Source of the DNA: HXMU1420-13 sp963691715
GTDB taxonomy: Bacteria; Bacteroidota; Rhodothermia; Balneolales; Balneolaceae
Direction: 5' to 3'
Assembly: GCA_963691715.1 (NCBI GenBank)
Contig: OY829281.1
Location: 372,001 to 436,000, forward strand
Length of the DNA stretch: 64,000 nt
Part shown: in pieces, positions 1-9,683 of the stretch
Layout of the letters: every line of letters starts with the position of its first letter
How positions within the stretch are numbered: the stretch's first letter is position 1
Notes under the pieces: generated by a model
What the model was told of the DNA's origin: nothing
Database searches by the model: none
Seen by the model: only the letters and a program-made list of their open reading frames with translations
Translations under genes and position numbers: made by a program

Positions 1-1511
1 CATTACTAATATTATTTCTTAATAATCTGGTATTTGCACAGGATGGTGTAAATCAACTTAATTATTCTTCTTTAGCTCAACAAATTATACAAACGAACAT
101 TAATGGAGATCCACAATCAAGTATCCTTCCTTCAGTTGCAATAGACAATGGATATGGGAGTTTTCTTGAAAATCCAGCTGTTATGGCTCTTATTAACGAT
201 TCGTATTTTAGCATGGGGTACTTAGTAAATCATGGAGAAAATAATAGTTCCTTTAATAATACTTCTTCATCTATAGACGGAAAAATAGGTGAATTTAGTA
301 ACATAGGGTTAGTTTATTCTGCTCCAACAACTCAAGGTAGCCTCGTGATTGGTGGTGGATATACTATTAATAATACAACTAATAGGAAAAACTTGCTTTC
401 ATCTGAAAACACTAATACCACAATAACTGATACCTTCAAAGATATAAATTCTTCCTACCACGATATTGCTTTCGAAACGTATGCAATTGATTATATGGAT
501 GTTGAGCAAACTAGTCTTGAATCAATTTTTAGGATCGGCTTTGATGAGGGCAATTTTCCAGGAATTTATCAAGATGTAGAAATAACCCAGCAAAGCACTG
601 TAGGCGAACTTTCAATATTTGGAGCAGTTGAATTTCAGAAGAATCTATTTTTTGGAATTTCTTTAGCACTTGTTTCAGGAAATTATAGTTATAGTCGTGA
701 TTTTTTAGAACGAGATTTAAATAATGTATATAACGGAGATTTTCTTTTTCAGGATGATAATGGACTAAATGGGACTGATATCGATGCAATGTTACTGCAT
801 GATGAAATCGAATCAGAAATACTAGGTTCAAGTGTACGAACTGGATTAGTATATAAAGTAATGCCTTATTTGAATCTAGGAATCAGCTATGCATTTCCGA
901 ATAAATATTTTATTACTGAAGATTATTATTCATTTATAAGAACAAGCTTTGATGATACATCAATAAGTGAAGATTATTTTGAAGGTGATTTTACATATGA
1001 AGTGAAGCGTCCTAGTCAACTAAATCTTGGCTTAGCACTTGTAAATATTGCTGGTTTCACTATCTCTGGATCAGTAGAACTAATAGATTATAGAAATACA
1101 GAAGTTACTCTTACATCAGATCCAGATCTAAGTTTTGAAGATATCAGTATTCTAAGAGATGAGGAAAATTTGATGGCTAAACAAATAAACAGAGACTATA
1201 ATAGTGTCGTAAATGTTAAAGCAGGAATAAAATACAAAATTAATAATGCTGAGGAATTTCGGGTTGGTTTCACCTCTTACCCTGGTAGAAGAAATAGTTT
1301 TAGTGCAGACCGGAATATATTTTCAATAGGTTTGGGTATCCCTGTATCAAGAGATATTTCGATAGATATTAGTTCACAATATTCACGATGGAATGATCGT
1401 TCTATAATTTATGAATACTTCGATAGCGAGGCTGGTCAAGTTAGAAATGAAACAATTACAGAAGATCTTACACAATTAAATATTCTGATTGGGCTAAAGT
1501 TTAAATTTTAA
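1..1511 (+). CDS. Outer-membrane beta-barrel protein (FadL/PorV-like), 5'-truncated by window edge
   Basis: The frame is open from base 3, so the start lies upstream of the window. The first visible residues (LLILFLNNLVFAQ) look like the hydrophobic core and AQ cleavage site of a signal peptide. About 40 residues later comes a FLENPA motif, as in the ENPAG motif near the N-terminus of FadL/OmpP1- and PorV-like barrels. The rest is rich in alternating aromatic/hydrophobic strands, and the protein ends in LIGLKFKF, with the terminal aromatic residue expected of a BamA-inserted barrel. The likely place is the outer membrane, perhaps as a hydrophobic-compound channel. The family is inferred from pattern, not from a catalytic or ligand motif, so the substrate is unknown. 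A hairpin plus T-run follows the stop. Confidence 0.7.
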   Translation, partial: LLILFLNNLVFAQDGVNQLNYSSLAQQIIQTNINGDPQSSILPSVAIDNGYGSFLENPAVMALINDSYFSMGYLVNHGENNSSFNNTSSSIDGKIGEFSNIGLVYSAPTTQGSLVIGGGYTINNTTNRKNLLSSENTNTTITDTFKDINSSYHDIAFETYAIDYMDVEQTSLESIFRIGFDEGNFPGIYQDVEITQQSTVGELSIFGAVEFQKNLFFGISLALVSGNYSYSRDFLERDLNNVYNGDFLFQDDNGLNGTDIDAMLLHDEIESEILGSSVRTGLVYKVMPYLNLGISYAFPNKYFITEDYYSFIRTSFDDTSISEDYFEGDFTYEVKRPSQLNLGLALVNIAGFTISGSVELIDYRNTEVTLTSDPDLSFEDISILRDEENLMAKQINRDYNSVVNVKAGIKYKINNAEEFRVGFTSYPGRRNSFSADRNIFSIGLGIPVSRDISIDISSQYSRWNDRSIIYEYFDSEAGQVRNETITEDLTQLNILIGLKFKF

Positions 1512-1556
1512 TAAGTCTATTAAGATATAATTAATATTCTCCATTAAAAGGTTTAG

Positions 1557-1590
1557 GCAGATTCTTTATGATAAAGGTTCTGCTTTTTTT
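1557..1590 (+). terminator. Rho-independent terminator after the barrel gene
   Basis: GCAGA (1557-1561) pairs with TCTGC (1578-1582), continued by TTTA/TAAA inside, and is followed by eight T (1583-1590). It lies 45 bases past the barrel stop and touches the stop of the convergent permease gene. Confidence 0.7.
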
Positions 1591-4120
1591 AACCTTCCTG
1601 TCTAAGTATTTCTAAAGGTGGTTTGGCGTGTATACCTCTTGTATTTAGCAATCCAATCAGCAATACAAATATTACAAGCAATGCTATTTCAATACCTAAT
1701 ATTGTAAAATTTGGGATGAATTCGATTCCAAAATAGAAATAGCCAATTAGCCAACTAGTTGCAATTGATAAAGAAATGCCAATAAAAGCGGCAAGAATTC
1801 CAAGGAAAGCATATTCAATAATTTGAATTTTAATTACTTGTATTTGTTTTGCTCCAAGAGTTCTTAAAAGAACAGATTCACGTATTCTTTGGTATCTACT
1901 TGTTGCAGCTGAACCTGCTAATACAATCAGACCCGTAATAATGCTAAATAAACCAATAAACTGAATAACAAAGGTGATTCTATCTAAAAAAGCACGAATA
2001 GTACCAACTATTTGTCCCACATCAATAGCGGAAACATTGGGATAAGCAATGACCACATCTCTTTGAAGATTTAAACTTGCTTCTTTACTTGGTGTATTTA
2101 CAGTTGTTGCAAAAAATTGAGGAGCAGGTTCAAGCACACCTGTAGGAAAAACAACAAAAAAATTAGGTTGAGGTGTTTGCCAATTAACCAATCTGGTACT
2201 AGAAATATAGCTGGTTATGGGAATTCCTTGAACATCCCATATTATAGTATCACCCAGGGAAGCATTCAAATCTTCCATTAATCCAGCTTCTACAGAAATG
2301 GGAACTATATTTTGATTGATGTCTATCTCCCCAATAAAATTGCCTTCAGATAGAGTCTCTGTACTTATTAATGAATCTCTATATGTTGAACGATATTCTC
2401 GATTTAAGGTCCATTTTCGAGCTATTCTAGAAGTGTCATTAAGTATTTCTTGTACAGTTCTACCTTTGAGAGACTGAAGCCTCATTGTAACTATGGGTAC
2501 ATTTTGCAAAATATCTATACCATTTTCATTTATAATCTCATTTACACCATCATTCTGATCGTATTGAATATCAAACATTGCAAGATTTGGTAACTCAGCG
2601 TCATCTTCAAAGTTGATTGTTCCGAGTAATAAATCTTGAGTTAAATACAGCGAACTTATTAATGTTACCCCTAACCCAAATGTAAGTAGAAGAGTGCTTG
2701 TTTGATTATTTGGACGATATAAATTTGCTAAACCTTGCCTCCATTCATAATTCCAGCTTGTTGGTATAAATTTTCTGGCCGTTCTTATCACTAAAAGTGC
2801 AAATCCAGAGAGTATTAAAAGGCATACAAGTAATCCACCAGTAAAAAAGATTGCCGCTTGTATGTCAAGTAGCATTACCCAAGCATAGCTTATAATACCT
2901 GAAGTTATTACGAAAAATAATGTTAAGCGTGTAAAAGGATTTAACAATGAAAGTAGATCGACTTGCGCGGTTCTTAATGTAAAAAGTGGGGATATTTTAC
3001 GAACCGCTAAAAGAGGTATTAAAGCAAAAAGAACAGATATTAATATTCCTGTTAGAATCCCTATGAATATTGAAGTCCAAGAAACAAATAAATTGATATC
3101 AACAGGTATAAAGTCTTTTACTAGCACAGGAATGTATAATTGTATTAATGTTCCAGTAATAGCTCCAATCAATGACCCAATAAATCCCATCAAGGTTGCT
3201 TGTATTAAAAAAATAAACATTGTTTGGTTAGAAGAGGCACCCATGCATCTAAGGACTGCTATTGAGGGTATTTTTTGGCGTACATAAACAAAGATTGAAC
3301 TAGCCACACCAATACCCCCTAGTAAAAGTGCGATAAATCCGATTAGGTTTAAAAAATTAGACAAATAACTAATAGCTTCGCCAACTTCCTCACGGCGCTC
3401 AGCAACATCATCAAATCCAAAACTTAGAGTATCTTGCATATTATTCAAATCTTGAACTATAAGCTTAGAATCAGTTCCAAGAGGATACTTTACAAAAGTG
3501 GTGTATTCCAACCTACTTCCACGTTCTAATAATCCAGAGTTCTCAATCCCATTAAATGGAACAATAATCCTAGGACCAAAAAAAGAGTTTGCAGCACTTT
3601 GGCCAGGTATGTCTATAATACTACCAACGATTTCATAGCTATTAAAACCAATGTTAACAGAGTCACCAATTTGGATGTTAAATTGTTGTAAGATACTTTC
3701 ATCAATAAGTGCTCCATTTCTATCATTATAGTTAAAAGCTGATTCTTTTGGGTTAGTTTCAATAACACCATAAAATGGGAATAATGGTTCTAATGCCATT
3801 ATTTGTGAGAGTCGAGTTTTGCTATTTTTTGGGAAAAAAGCCATAGAATTAAACTCAATCATTTTAGCTTGCTCTGAGCTTAAAGAATCTAAATAGTCAG
3901 CTAATTCATTATCTAATACTGCACTCGTTTGTATTTGTAGATCTGCTCCAAGTAACTCTTTTGCCTGATCATTGATACTCTGATTCAGATTTACTCTGAA
4001 TGAAGTGATTGCTACTTGAGCAGCAACACCTACAATTATAGCTGCCATGTAAAGGAATAATTTACGTCGATTCGAGCGAGAATCGCGCCAAGCCATTTTA
4101 AAAATCCAAATCCAGCTCAT
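1589..4120 (-). CDS. ABC transporter permease, FtsX/MacB type (YbbP-like), two FtsX domains
   Basis: Inner-membrane permease of the YbbP family. It has an N-terminal membrane helix (about residues 25-45), a periplasmic MacB-type domain, a first FtsX bundle around residues 250-390, a membrane pair near 400-455, a second periplasmic domain and a C-terminal FtsX bundle (about 715-840). This full-length double arrangement is what YbbP has, unlike MacB with a single set. I take ATG at 4120 as start because AAGG lies about 8 bases before it. A TTG at 4126 that overlaps the upstream stop is the alternative and adds two residues. It is co-transcribed with the ATPase gene, and tesA is divergent. This is the ybbA-ybbP/tesA neighbourhood known from gammaproteobacteria. 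Substrate unknown; lipophilic or membrane-derived molecules are suggested by the tesA linkage. Confidence 0.88.
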   Translation of the reverse strand: MSWIWIFKMAWRDSRSNRRKLFLYMAAIIVGVAAQVAITSFRVNLNQSINDQAKELLGADLQIQTSAVLDNELADYLDSLSSEQAKMIEFNSMAFFPKNSKTRLSQIMALEPLFPFYGVIETNPKESAFNYNDRNGALIDESILQQFNIQIGDSVNIGFNSYEIVGSIIDIPGQSAANSFFGPRIIVPFNGIENSGLLERGSRLEYTTFVKYPLGTDSKLIVQDLNNMQDTLSFGFDDVAERREEVGEAISYLSNFLNLIGFIALLLGGIGVASSIFVYVRQKIPSIAVLRCMGASSNQTMFIFLIQATLMGFIGSLIGAITGTLIQLYIPVLVKDFIPVDINLFVSWTSIFIGILTGILISVLFALIPLLAVRKISPLFTLRTAQVDLLSLLNPFTRLTLFFVITSGIISYAWVMLLDIQAAIFFTGGLLVCLLILSGFALLVIRTARKFIPTSWNYEWRQGLANLYRPNNQTSTLLLTFGLGVTLISSLYLTQDLLLGTINFEDDAELPNLAMFDIQYDQNDGVNEIINENGIDILQNVPIVTMRLQSLKGRTVQEILNDTSRIARKWTLNREYRSTYRDSLISTETLSEGNFIGEIDINQNIVPISVEAGLMEDLNASLGDTIIWDVQGIPITSYISSTRLVNWQTPQPNFFVVFPTGVLEPAPQFFATTVNTPSKEASLNLQRDVVIAYPNVSAIDVGQIVGTIRAFLDRITFVIQFIGLFSIITGLIVLAGSAATSRYQRIRESVLLRTLGAKQIQVIKIQIIEYAFLGILAAFIGISLSIATSWLIGYFYFGIEFIPNFTILGIEIALLVIFVLLIGLLNTRGIHAKPPLEILRQEG

Positions 4121-4122
4121 AT

Positions 4123-4827
4123 TCAATCAACCTTATTTTTTTTTATCACGGTATCAGAGTCAATTTTACCATTTTTGATTCGAATAATTCGGTTGCATTT
4201 TTGAGCTAGTTCAAGGTCATGAGTAACAAGAATAAGTGTTGTTTGCTGGCTTTTATTTAAGTTAAAAATTAACTCTTCTATATGTTCTCCAGTTTCAGTG
4301 TCTAAATTTCCAGTTGGTTCATCTGCAAATAATACCTTGGGTTCATTTATAAATGCACGTGCAATAGCAACTCTTTGTTGTTCGCCTCCAGAAAGTTGAG
4401 TTGGATAATGATGTGATCGATCTGCTAATCCAACTTCTAAAAGAAGTTGTTCTGCCCGTTTGCGAACAACAGTTGAAGAAATACCCCTTAATTCTAGTGG
4501 AACCATTATATTTTCAATGGCTGTGAGTGTTGGTACTAATTGAAAAGTTTGAAAAACAAATCCGACATGTTCATTACGTACTTTCGCACGATTGTCTTCG
4601 TCTAAAGAGTCCAGAGAAATTCCTTGTAGTTTTACTTCTCCAGATGTGGGTTGATCCAATCCGGCGCAAAGACCAAGCAAAGTAGTTTTCCCACTACCTG
4701 ACGGACCAACAATCGCATTTACTGATCCCTTATCTATGTTAAAGTTTACATTATTAACAACTGATAATAGCCGAGTACCGCTCTTGAATTTCCGGGTGAG
4801 ATTCTTTACTTGTAAAATATGTGACAC
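4123..4827 (-). CDS. ABC transporter ATP-binding protein (YbbA/LolD-like)
   Basis: ATPase partner of the permease just downstream. Walker A GPSGSGKTT (41-49), Q-loop Gln94, signature LSGGEQQR (146-153), Walker B VLFADEP (166-172) and switch His204 are all intact. The length of 234 residues is normal for the MacB/LolD/YbbA class. The start is GTG (4827) and no ATG is close. It reads first in a two-gene operon and its stop lies next to the permease start. The YbbA-YbbP class, with tesA alongside, is the best fit; LolD is less likely because the permease has two FtsX domains. Confidence 0.9.
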   Translation of the reverse strand: MSHILQVKNLTRKFKSGTRLLSVVNNVNFNIDKGSVNAIVGPSGSGKTTLLGLCAGLDQPTSGEVKLQGISLDSLDEDNRAKVRNEHVGFVFQTFQLVPTLTAIENIMVPLELRGISSTVVRKRAEQLLLEVGLADRSHHYPTQLSGGEQQRVAIARAFINEPKVLFADEPTGNLDTETGEHIEELIFNLNKSQQTTLILVTHDLELAQKCNRIIRIKNGKIDSDTVIKKNKVD

Positions 4828-4944
4828 TGTTTTCGTTTGATTTTATATTCTGATTTAAAACCTTTCAGATGATAGAATTCATTCCGAACAAATTAGTAAC
4901 CGAATACGTTGTACTTTAAAAATTGTTATAAAAAATACTAACTC

Positions 4945-5571
4945 ATGAATATGAAATTATTCCAGTGCACTTTGTTGTGGTTACTAATAACAACTTTCAC
5001 TTTAACAGCTCAAGAGCAGAAAAATATACTCATATTTGGTGACAGCATAACTGCAGGATATGGAGTTGACCCAGAACAAGCATTTCCGTCCATTTTACAG
5101 CAGAAGATCGACTCAGCTGGATTACATTTTAAAGTCATAAATGGAGGACTCAGCGGTGAGACTTCAGCAGGTGGATTAAGAAGAATATCTTGGGTACTTC
5201 AACGCAAAGTTGATATTATGATTTTGGAACTTGGGGGCAATGATGGACTGCGAGGGATAGAGTTACAATCCACAAAAAACAACTTACAGCAAATTATCAC
5301 TACTGCTCAAACTAAAGATCCTGATATTCAGATTATTATTGCCGGAATGCAAGTTCCTCCAAATCTAGGAATTGAATATACCAATGAGTTTATTAATCTG
5401 TATATAGATTTGGCTGAAGAAAATAACCTCCCATTAATTCCTCTAATTTTAGATGCTGTAGGAGGATATGAAGAATTTATGCAACCAGACAAGATTCATC
5501 CCAACGCTGAAGGCCATTTAATAGTAGCAGAAACCGTTTGGAAAACCTTGTTTCCTATTATATCTATGTAA
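4945..5571 (+). CDS. tesA: SGNH esterase TesA-like (arylesterase / lysophospholipase L1 / acyl-CoA thioesterase I)
   Basis: Secreted or periplasmic SGNH hydrolase. Signal peptide at residues 1-22, ending LTAQ. Block I GDSI carries the nucleophile Ser34, block II Gly is in NGGLSGE, block III GGND carries Asn99, and block V DKIH carries Asp182 and His185. All four SGNH residues are present, and 208 residues matches E. coli TesA. It is divergent from the ybbA/ybbP-like pair, the arrangement known for tesA, and is followed one base later by the PIG-L deacetylase, so the two are probably co-transcribed. The natural ester or thioester substrate cannot be read from sequence. Confidence 0.88.
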   Translation: MNMKLFQCTLLWLLITTFTLTAQEQKNILIFGDSITAGYGVDPEQAFPSILQQKIDSAGLHFKVINGGLSGETSAGGLRRISWVLQRKVDIMILELGGNDGLRGIELQSTKNNLQQIITTAQTKDPDIQIIIAGMQVPPNLGIEYTNEFINLYIDLAEENNLPLIPLILDAVGGYEEFMQPDKIHPNAEGHLIVAETVWKTLFPIISM

Positions 5572-5572
5572 A

Positions 5573-6466
5573 ATGAAAAAATATATCTTATACGTTACGC
5601 TATTTATTATTAGTGTAGATGTTATTGCACAATCAACATTAGAGTATAATCCTAAAATTTTATTGGTTACAGCTCATCCAGACGATGATGCCCTAGTATC
5701 TGCTACGGTATGGAAGACAACACAATTACTAGGAGGGCAAGTAGATCTTGCATTACTAACAAATGGAGAAGGTGGATATAAATATTCAACAGTGGGTAAT
5801 TATTTTTATGGTCTAGAATTAGATAAAGAAAACATTGGAAGAGAGTATTTGCCAACTATTAGAAAAAAAGAGCTAATTGCTGGTGGTGATATTGTGGGTA
5901 TTCGTGATTATTTCTTTTTTGACCAACAGGATTTTTATTTCACCTTAGACGTAGAAGAAACTTTAGCAAAATGGGATACAGAGCCAATCATAAATAGATT
6001 GGAAAATATTATGACAAAAGAGCGGTATGATTTTTTATTTTTATTACTCCCGTTTGATCAATTCCATGGACACCATAAAGCATCAACCGTAATTGCTTTG
6101 AAAGCATTAGAACGAATTCCAAAAGAACATCGTCCAATTGCACTTCATGCATTTATTCGAAGAGGCGCTAATGATCCAGGTGTTGCATTTAGCGAACTTG
6201 AAGGACATCCAAATACAAAAGTAATGGAGGGAGTTACTTTTGAGTTTGATAGAAATCAAACTTTTGGACATAATGATAGATTAAATTATACATTGATTGC
6301 TCATTGGGTAATTGCAGAGCATAAATCTCAAGGAACAATGCAAATGCGAATGCAAAGTTCAATCGGACATATAGAACAATTTTGGTATTTGGAAATAAAC
6401 GGTAAAGAGAATTTAAAAAAAACGAAATCTTATTTTGAAGCAGTAAATAGTGTTCAACCAGACTAA
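5573..6466 (+). CDS. PIG-L/LmbE family deacetylase, secreted
   Basis: Zn-dependent N-acetyl-sugar deacetylase fold. A signal peptide (1-20, ending IAQ) places it outside the cytoplasm. The AHPDDD motif (34-39) supplies the first metal ligands and the general base, and HGHHKA (165-170) supplies the distal His ligands. The family removes acetyl from GlcNAc conjugates (PIG-L, MshB, BshB). This exported variant more likely acts on an extracellular glycan or glycoconjugate, which is inference. The start ATG is one base after the tesA stop, with no separate promoter visible. A terminator follows. Confidence 0.85.
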   Translation: MKKYILYVTLFIISVDVIAQSTLEYNPKILLVTAHPDDDALVSATVWKTTQLLGGQVDLALLTNGEGGYKYSTVGNYFYGLELDKENIGREYLPTIRKKELIAGGDIVGIRDYFFFDQQDFYFTLDVEETLAKWDTEPIINRLENIMTKERYDFLFLLLPFDQFHGHHKASTVIALKALERIPKEHRPIALHAFIRRGANDPGVAFSELEGHPNTKVMEGVTFEFDRNQTFGHNDRLNYTLIAHWVIAEHKSQGTMQMRMQSSIGHIEQFWYLEINGKENLKKTKSYFEAVNSVQPD

Positions 6467-6511
6467 GGTCAATTTCTTGCAGAAATTTAGTTTCTCGTTA
6501 AGAGACTAAAT

Positions 6512-6544
6512 CCCATGAATTTTAAAAAATGGGTAGTTTTTTTT
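6512..6544 (+). terminator. Terminator after the tesA/PIG-L pair
   Basis: CCCAT (6512-6516) pairs with ATGGG (6529-6533), followed by a run of eight T (6537-6544). A second imperfect hairpin (6485-6511, ATTTAG..TCTC with GAGACTAAAT) sits directly before it. Confidence 0.6.
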
Positions 6545-6629
6545 AAAAAAAAGTCCTGAAATTAAGAGATTATAAAAAAATAAAGCGCACAATAGATTCT
6601 TTTTTGTTAGTTTCATGCGATTTATAATG

Positions 6630-6643
6630 TGGAAGCGCTTGCA
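6630..6643. promoter_or_regulatory. LacI/GalR-type operator overlapping a TATAAT promoter element
   Basis: TGGAAGCGCTTGCA fits the LacI-family consensus TGNAANCGNTTNCA and is symmetric at 12 of 14 positions around the central CG. A TATAAT hexamer (6623-6628) ends one base upstream, so a bound repressor would cover the transcription start. The TonB receptor gene starts 110 bases downstream. Related sites occur at 36557 and 37257-37292. Confidence 0.6.
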
Positions 6644-6752
6644 AAGGTATTAATAAATGACCCTCGCAAACGTAGAACCTAAGATTAGGCAGAGAAATAA
6701 ATGCCAGATTGGAGTAAAGAAATACGAATCACTAAAATAAACTTAATCAGTC

Positions 6753-9668
6753 ATGAATAAAAAAATAAGGCTCATTACAGTACTGTGTTTAAGCTTATTT
6801 ATTGTTTTAGGACAAAATACAAATGCCAATACAATAAATTTAGTTGATACAGAGATAACTGGGCGTGTGGTAGACACGGATGGAGAACCTCTAGCAGGTG
6901 TTAACATCAAAGTAAAAGATCGGATTGTTGGTACATCTACAGATGTGAATGGAAATTTTTCTCTTTCAGTATCACAAAATCCACCAATTTCATTAATATT
7001 CTCAATTATTGGTTTTCAGTCAATAGAGATCGAGATAACTCAAAATAATGAGAATCTAGATGTAATAATGGAGGAGCAGACTATATTTGGAGATGATGTA
7101 GTTGTTTCAGCCTCACGTGTTGAAGAAAGTATACTTCAATCACCAGTTTCTATTGAAAAAATTGATGTTCTTGATGTTCAAGCTGCCGCATCTACAAGTT
7201 TCTATGATGCGATTGGAAACTTAAAAGGAGTAGACTTTAGTACACAAAGCTTGACTTTTAAATCTATAAATACTCGTGGCTTTGCAGCTAATGGTAATAC
7301 AAGATTCGTACAATTAATTGATGGTATTGATAACCAAGCTCCTGGACTAAATTTTGCTGTTGGTAATATTGTAGGTATCTCGGAACTAGATCTTGAAAGC
7401 GTTGAATTGATCCCCGGCGCTGCTTCAGCTCTTTATGGGCCAAATGCTATCAATGGGATACTTTTAATGAATAGTAAAAGTGCTTTTGATTATCAGGGAG
7501 TTTCTTTCAACGTTAGAACAGGTGTTAATCATATAGAAAGTGATGTGGAAGACCCTTCACTTTATCAAAGTTACAGCGCACGCTACGCAAAATCATTTAA
7601 TGATAAGTTTGCGTTTAAAGTAAATGCATCGTACTTGAGAGCTAATGACTTTGTTGGTGAAGATTTTAGAGACCAATCAGGATTAATTGAACGCGGTGGT
7701 ACATCCAGAGAAACTGCAGCAATTCCAAGGCTGTATAATGGAGCAAATATTTATGGTGATTTTACAATTACAACAGGGGCAATAGCTGACATAGTAATAG
7801 CATCTGGGTCTGTCCCTGGAGCCTCGCCCGAAGCTGTAGCTCTTGCAGAGCAGGTAATTGCTACTAGAACATTATTCCCAGACGGCATTGAAGGTGCATT
7901 TACGCCAACAGGTTATGCAGAATCTTCATTTGTAGATAATACTACTGAATCTATCAAATTGGGTGCGGCAATGCATTACAGAATAACTGATAATTATGAA
8001 TTAGTAGCTCAATATAATATTGGCTATGGTAGTACAGTATATACAGCAAATGACCGTTTTGTATTGGATGATTTTTCAATCTGGACAGGTAAATTAGAAC
8101 TAAGAAATCCAGATTTTTATTTACGTGCTTACACTACTCAAGAAGATGCGGGTGATTCATATGCAGCCAATACTTTAACATCTTTGATTAATCAACAAAC
8201 ATATCTAACTCCTTATTTTTCAGCATTTGCTGGGGCTAGAACACAGGGGCTTACTGTAGATCAATCTCATGCTGTAGCAAGACAAGCTGCTGATGCAGTA
8301 CAATTATCTCCCGATAGTGATGGATTTAAAGAATTGGCTAATACCCTTCGAAATACTCCAATTTCACAAGGAGGAGCTAAGTTTCTTGATAAATCAGACC
8401 TTTACCATGCGGAAGGATTTTATAATTTTGGAAGTATAATTGATCCAGAAGTAGTACAAGTTGTAGCTGGCATGAATATTCGACGGTATGCATTAGAATC
8501 CCAGGGAACACTGTTTGCTCTCCAAGATAATGGTGATGAATTTAACATAGATGAGTGGGGTGCATTTGCACAATTTGGTAAACAACTACTTGATGGCAAT
8601 CTAGATTTGAGTGCGTTATTTAGATATGATAAAAATGAATATTTTGATGGGCAGCTATCTCCAAGAGCATCATTGATCTATACATTTAATGATGTACATA
8701 ACTTTAGAGCATCCTTTCAGAGAGGATTTAGGATACCTACAACTCAAGATCAATTTATTGATCTAGATGTAGTATCTAGGCGCTTAATTGGATCAAACCC
8801 TGCTCTTGTTGATCGTTATAAATTCAAAACCAATACTGTGTATACTGGGGTTGCAGCCGCTAGGTCTGCACTAGCAGGAGGTGCTAATTTAACTGATGCA
8901 ATGTCTATGGTGAAAGAATTTGATTTTGAGGATTTCCAGCCTGAAAAAATTCAAACCTGGGAAGTCGGATACAAATCATTAATTAATGATAGATTATTTA
9001 TTGATGCTTATTATTATTTTAGCAACTATACTGATTTTATAGCAGAAGTGACATTTACTCAAGGGGTTCCTGGTGGACTTAGGGTAATGCCAGACGGTTC
9101 CGTATATACTAATGAAACAGCAGTAGGTACTGAAGCATGGAAGCAATCAGTAATTACACAAACAGATCCAAATAATCCAAACCAATCTTTTGCTACACAA
9201 TCTTATGGTTTTGATATTAATGCCGACGGGAATGTTCGTTCTCATGGTTGGGCAGTAACTGCAGATTATTCACTTAATGGAGGCTTTGTTCTAGGAGGAA
9301 ACATCTCTTACAATAAATTATTAGATCAGGATGATTTGATAAACCAAGGTTTCCGAGCAAGTTATAATACCCCTGAATGGCGCTACAATGTAAAATTTGC
9401 TAACAGAAAATTAACAGATAATTTAGGGTTTAATATTACATATAGATGGCAAGACGCCTATGTATGGGAGTCTTCAATAGGAGATGGTGTTATTGATGCG
9501 TTTGGCACCATGGATGCTCAAATGAGCTATAAATTGGATAACTACAATACAATTTTGAAAATAGGTGGAAGTAATATCTTTAATGAACGATATACTACTT
9601 CATTGGCAAACCCTAATCTTGGGGCCATATATTATATCTCACTTACTTTTGATCAATTCTTGAACTAA
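6753..9668 (+). CDS. TonB-dependent receptor with carboxypeptidase-regulatory-like N-domain
   Basis: Outer-membrane active transporter of 971 residues. Signal peptide (about 1-26, ending TNAN), then a CarboxypepD_reg-like domain (about 35-110: ITGRVVDTDGEPLAGVNIKV), a plug domain (about 115-240, with VVVSASRVEESILQSP, the SINTRGFAANGNTRFVQLIDG stretch and SALYGPNAINGILLMNSKS), and a barrel ending in a terminal aromatic segment (ISLTFDQFLN). It is shorter than typical SusC and has no clear SusD partner. The partner 15 bases downstream is instead a GDSL-type lipoprotein, so the two probably form one uptake unit. A LacI-type operator upstream suggests induction by a sugar or glycoconjugate. The substrate cannot be assigned. 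Confidence 0.9.
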   Translation: MNKKIRLITVLCLSLFIVLGQNTNANTINLVDTEITGRVVDTDGEPLAGVNIKVKDRIVGTSTDVNGNFSLSVSQNPPISLIFSIIGFQSIEIEITQNNENLDVIMEEQTIFGDDVVVSASRVEESILQSPVSIEKIDVLDVQAAASTSFYDAIGNLKGVDFSTQSLTFKSINTRGFAANGNTRFVQLIDGIDNQAPGLNFAVGNIVGISELDLESVELIPGAASALYGPNAINGILLMNSKSAFDYQGVSFNVRTGVNHIESDVEDPSLYQSYSARYAKSFNDKFAFKVNASYLRANDFVGEDFRDQSGLIERGGTSRETAAIPRLYNGANIYGDFTITTGAIADIVIASGSVPGASPEAVALAEQVIATRTLFPDGIEGAFTPTGYAESSFVDNTTESIKLGAAMHYRITDNYELVAQYNIGYGSTVYTANDRFVLDDFSIWTGKLELRNPDFYLRAYTTQEDAGDSYAANTLTSLINQQTYLTPYFSAFAGARTQGLTVDQSHAVARQAADAVQLSPDSDGFKELANTLRNTPISQGGAKFLDKSDLYHAEGFYNFGSIIDPEVVQVVAGMNIRRYALESQGTLFALQDNGDEFNIDEWGAFAQFGKQLLDGNLDLSALFRYDKNEYFDGQLSPRASLIYTFNDVHNFRASFQRGFRIPTTQDQFIDLDVVSRRLIGSNPALVDRYKFKTNTVYTGVAAARSALAGGANLTDAMSMVKEFDFEDFQPEKIQTWEVGYKSLINDRLFIDAYYYFSNYTDFIAEVTFTQGVPGGLRVMPDGSVYTNETAVGTEAWKQSVITQTDPNNPNQSFATQSYGFDINADGNVRSHGWAVTADYSLNGGFVLGGNISYNKLLDQDDLINQGFRASYNTPEWRYNVKFANRKLTDNLGFNITYRWQDAYVWESSIGDGVIDAFGTMDAQMSYKLDNYNTILKIGGSNIFNERYTTSLANPNLGAIYYISLTFDQFLN

Positions 9669-9683
9669 CACCACTCTACTAAT

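Noticed and set aside
529..831. Minus-strand ORF inside the barrel gene
   Set aside because: Shadow of the plus-strand coding frame, with no domain pattern; the same holds for other antisense ORFs, for example at 9665-9868, 10583-10840, 29062-29496 and 62082-62273.
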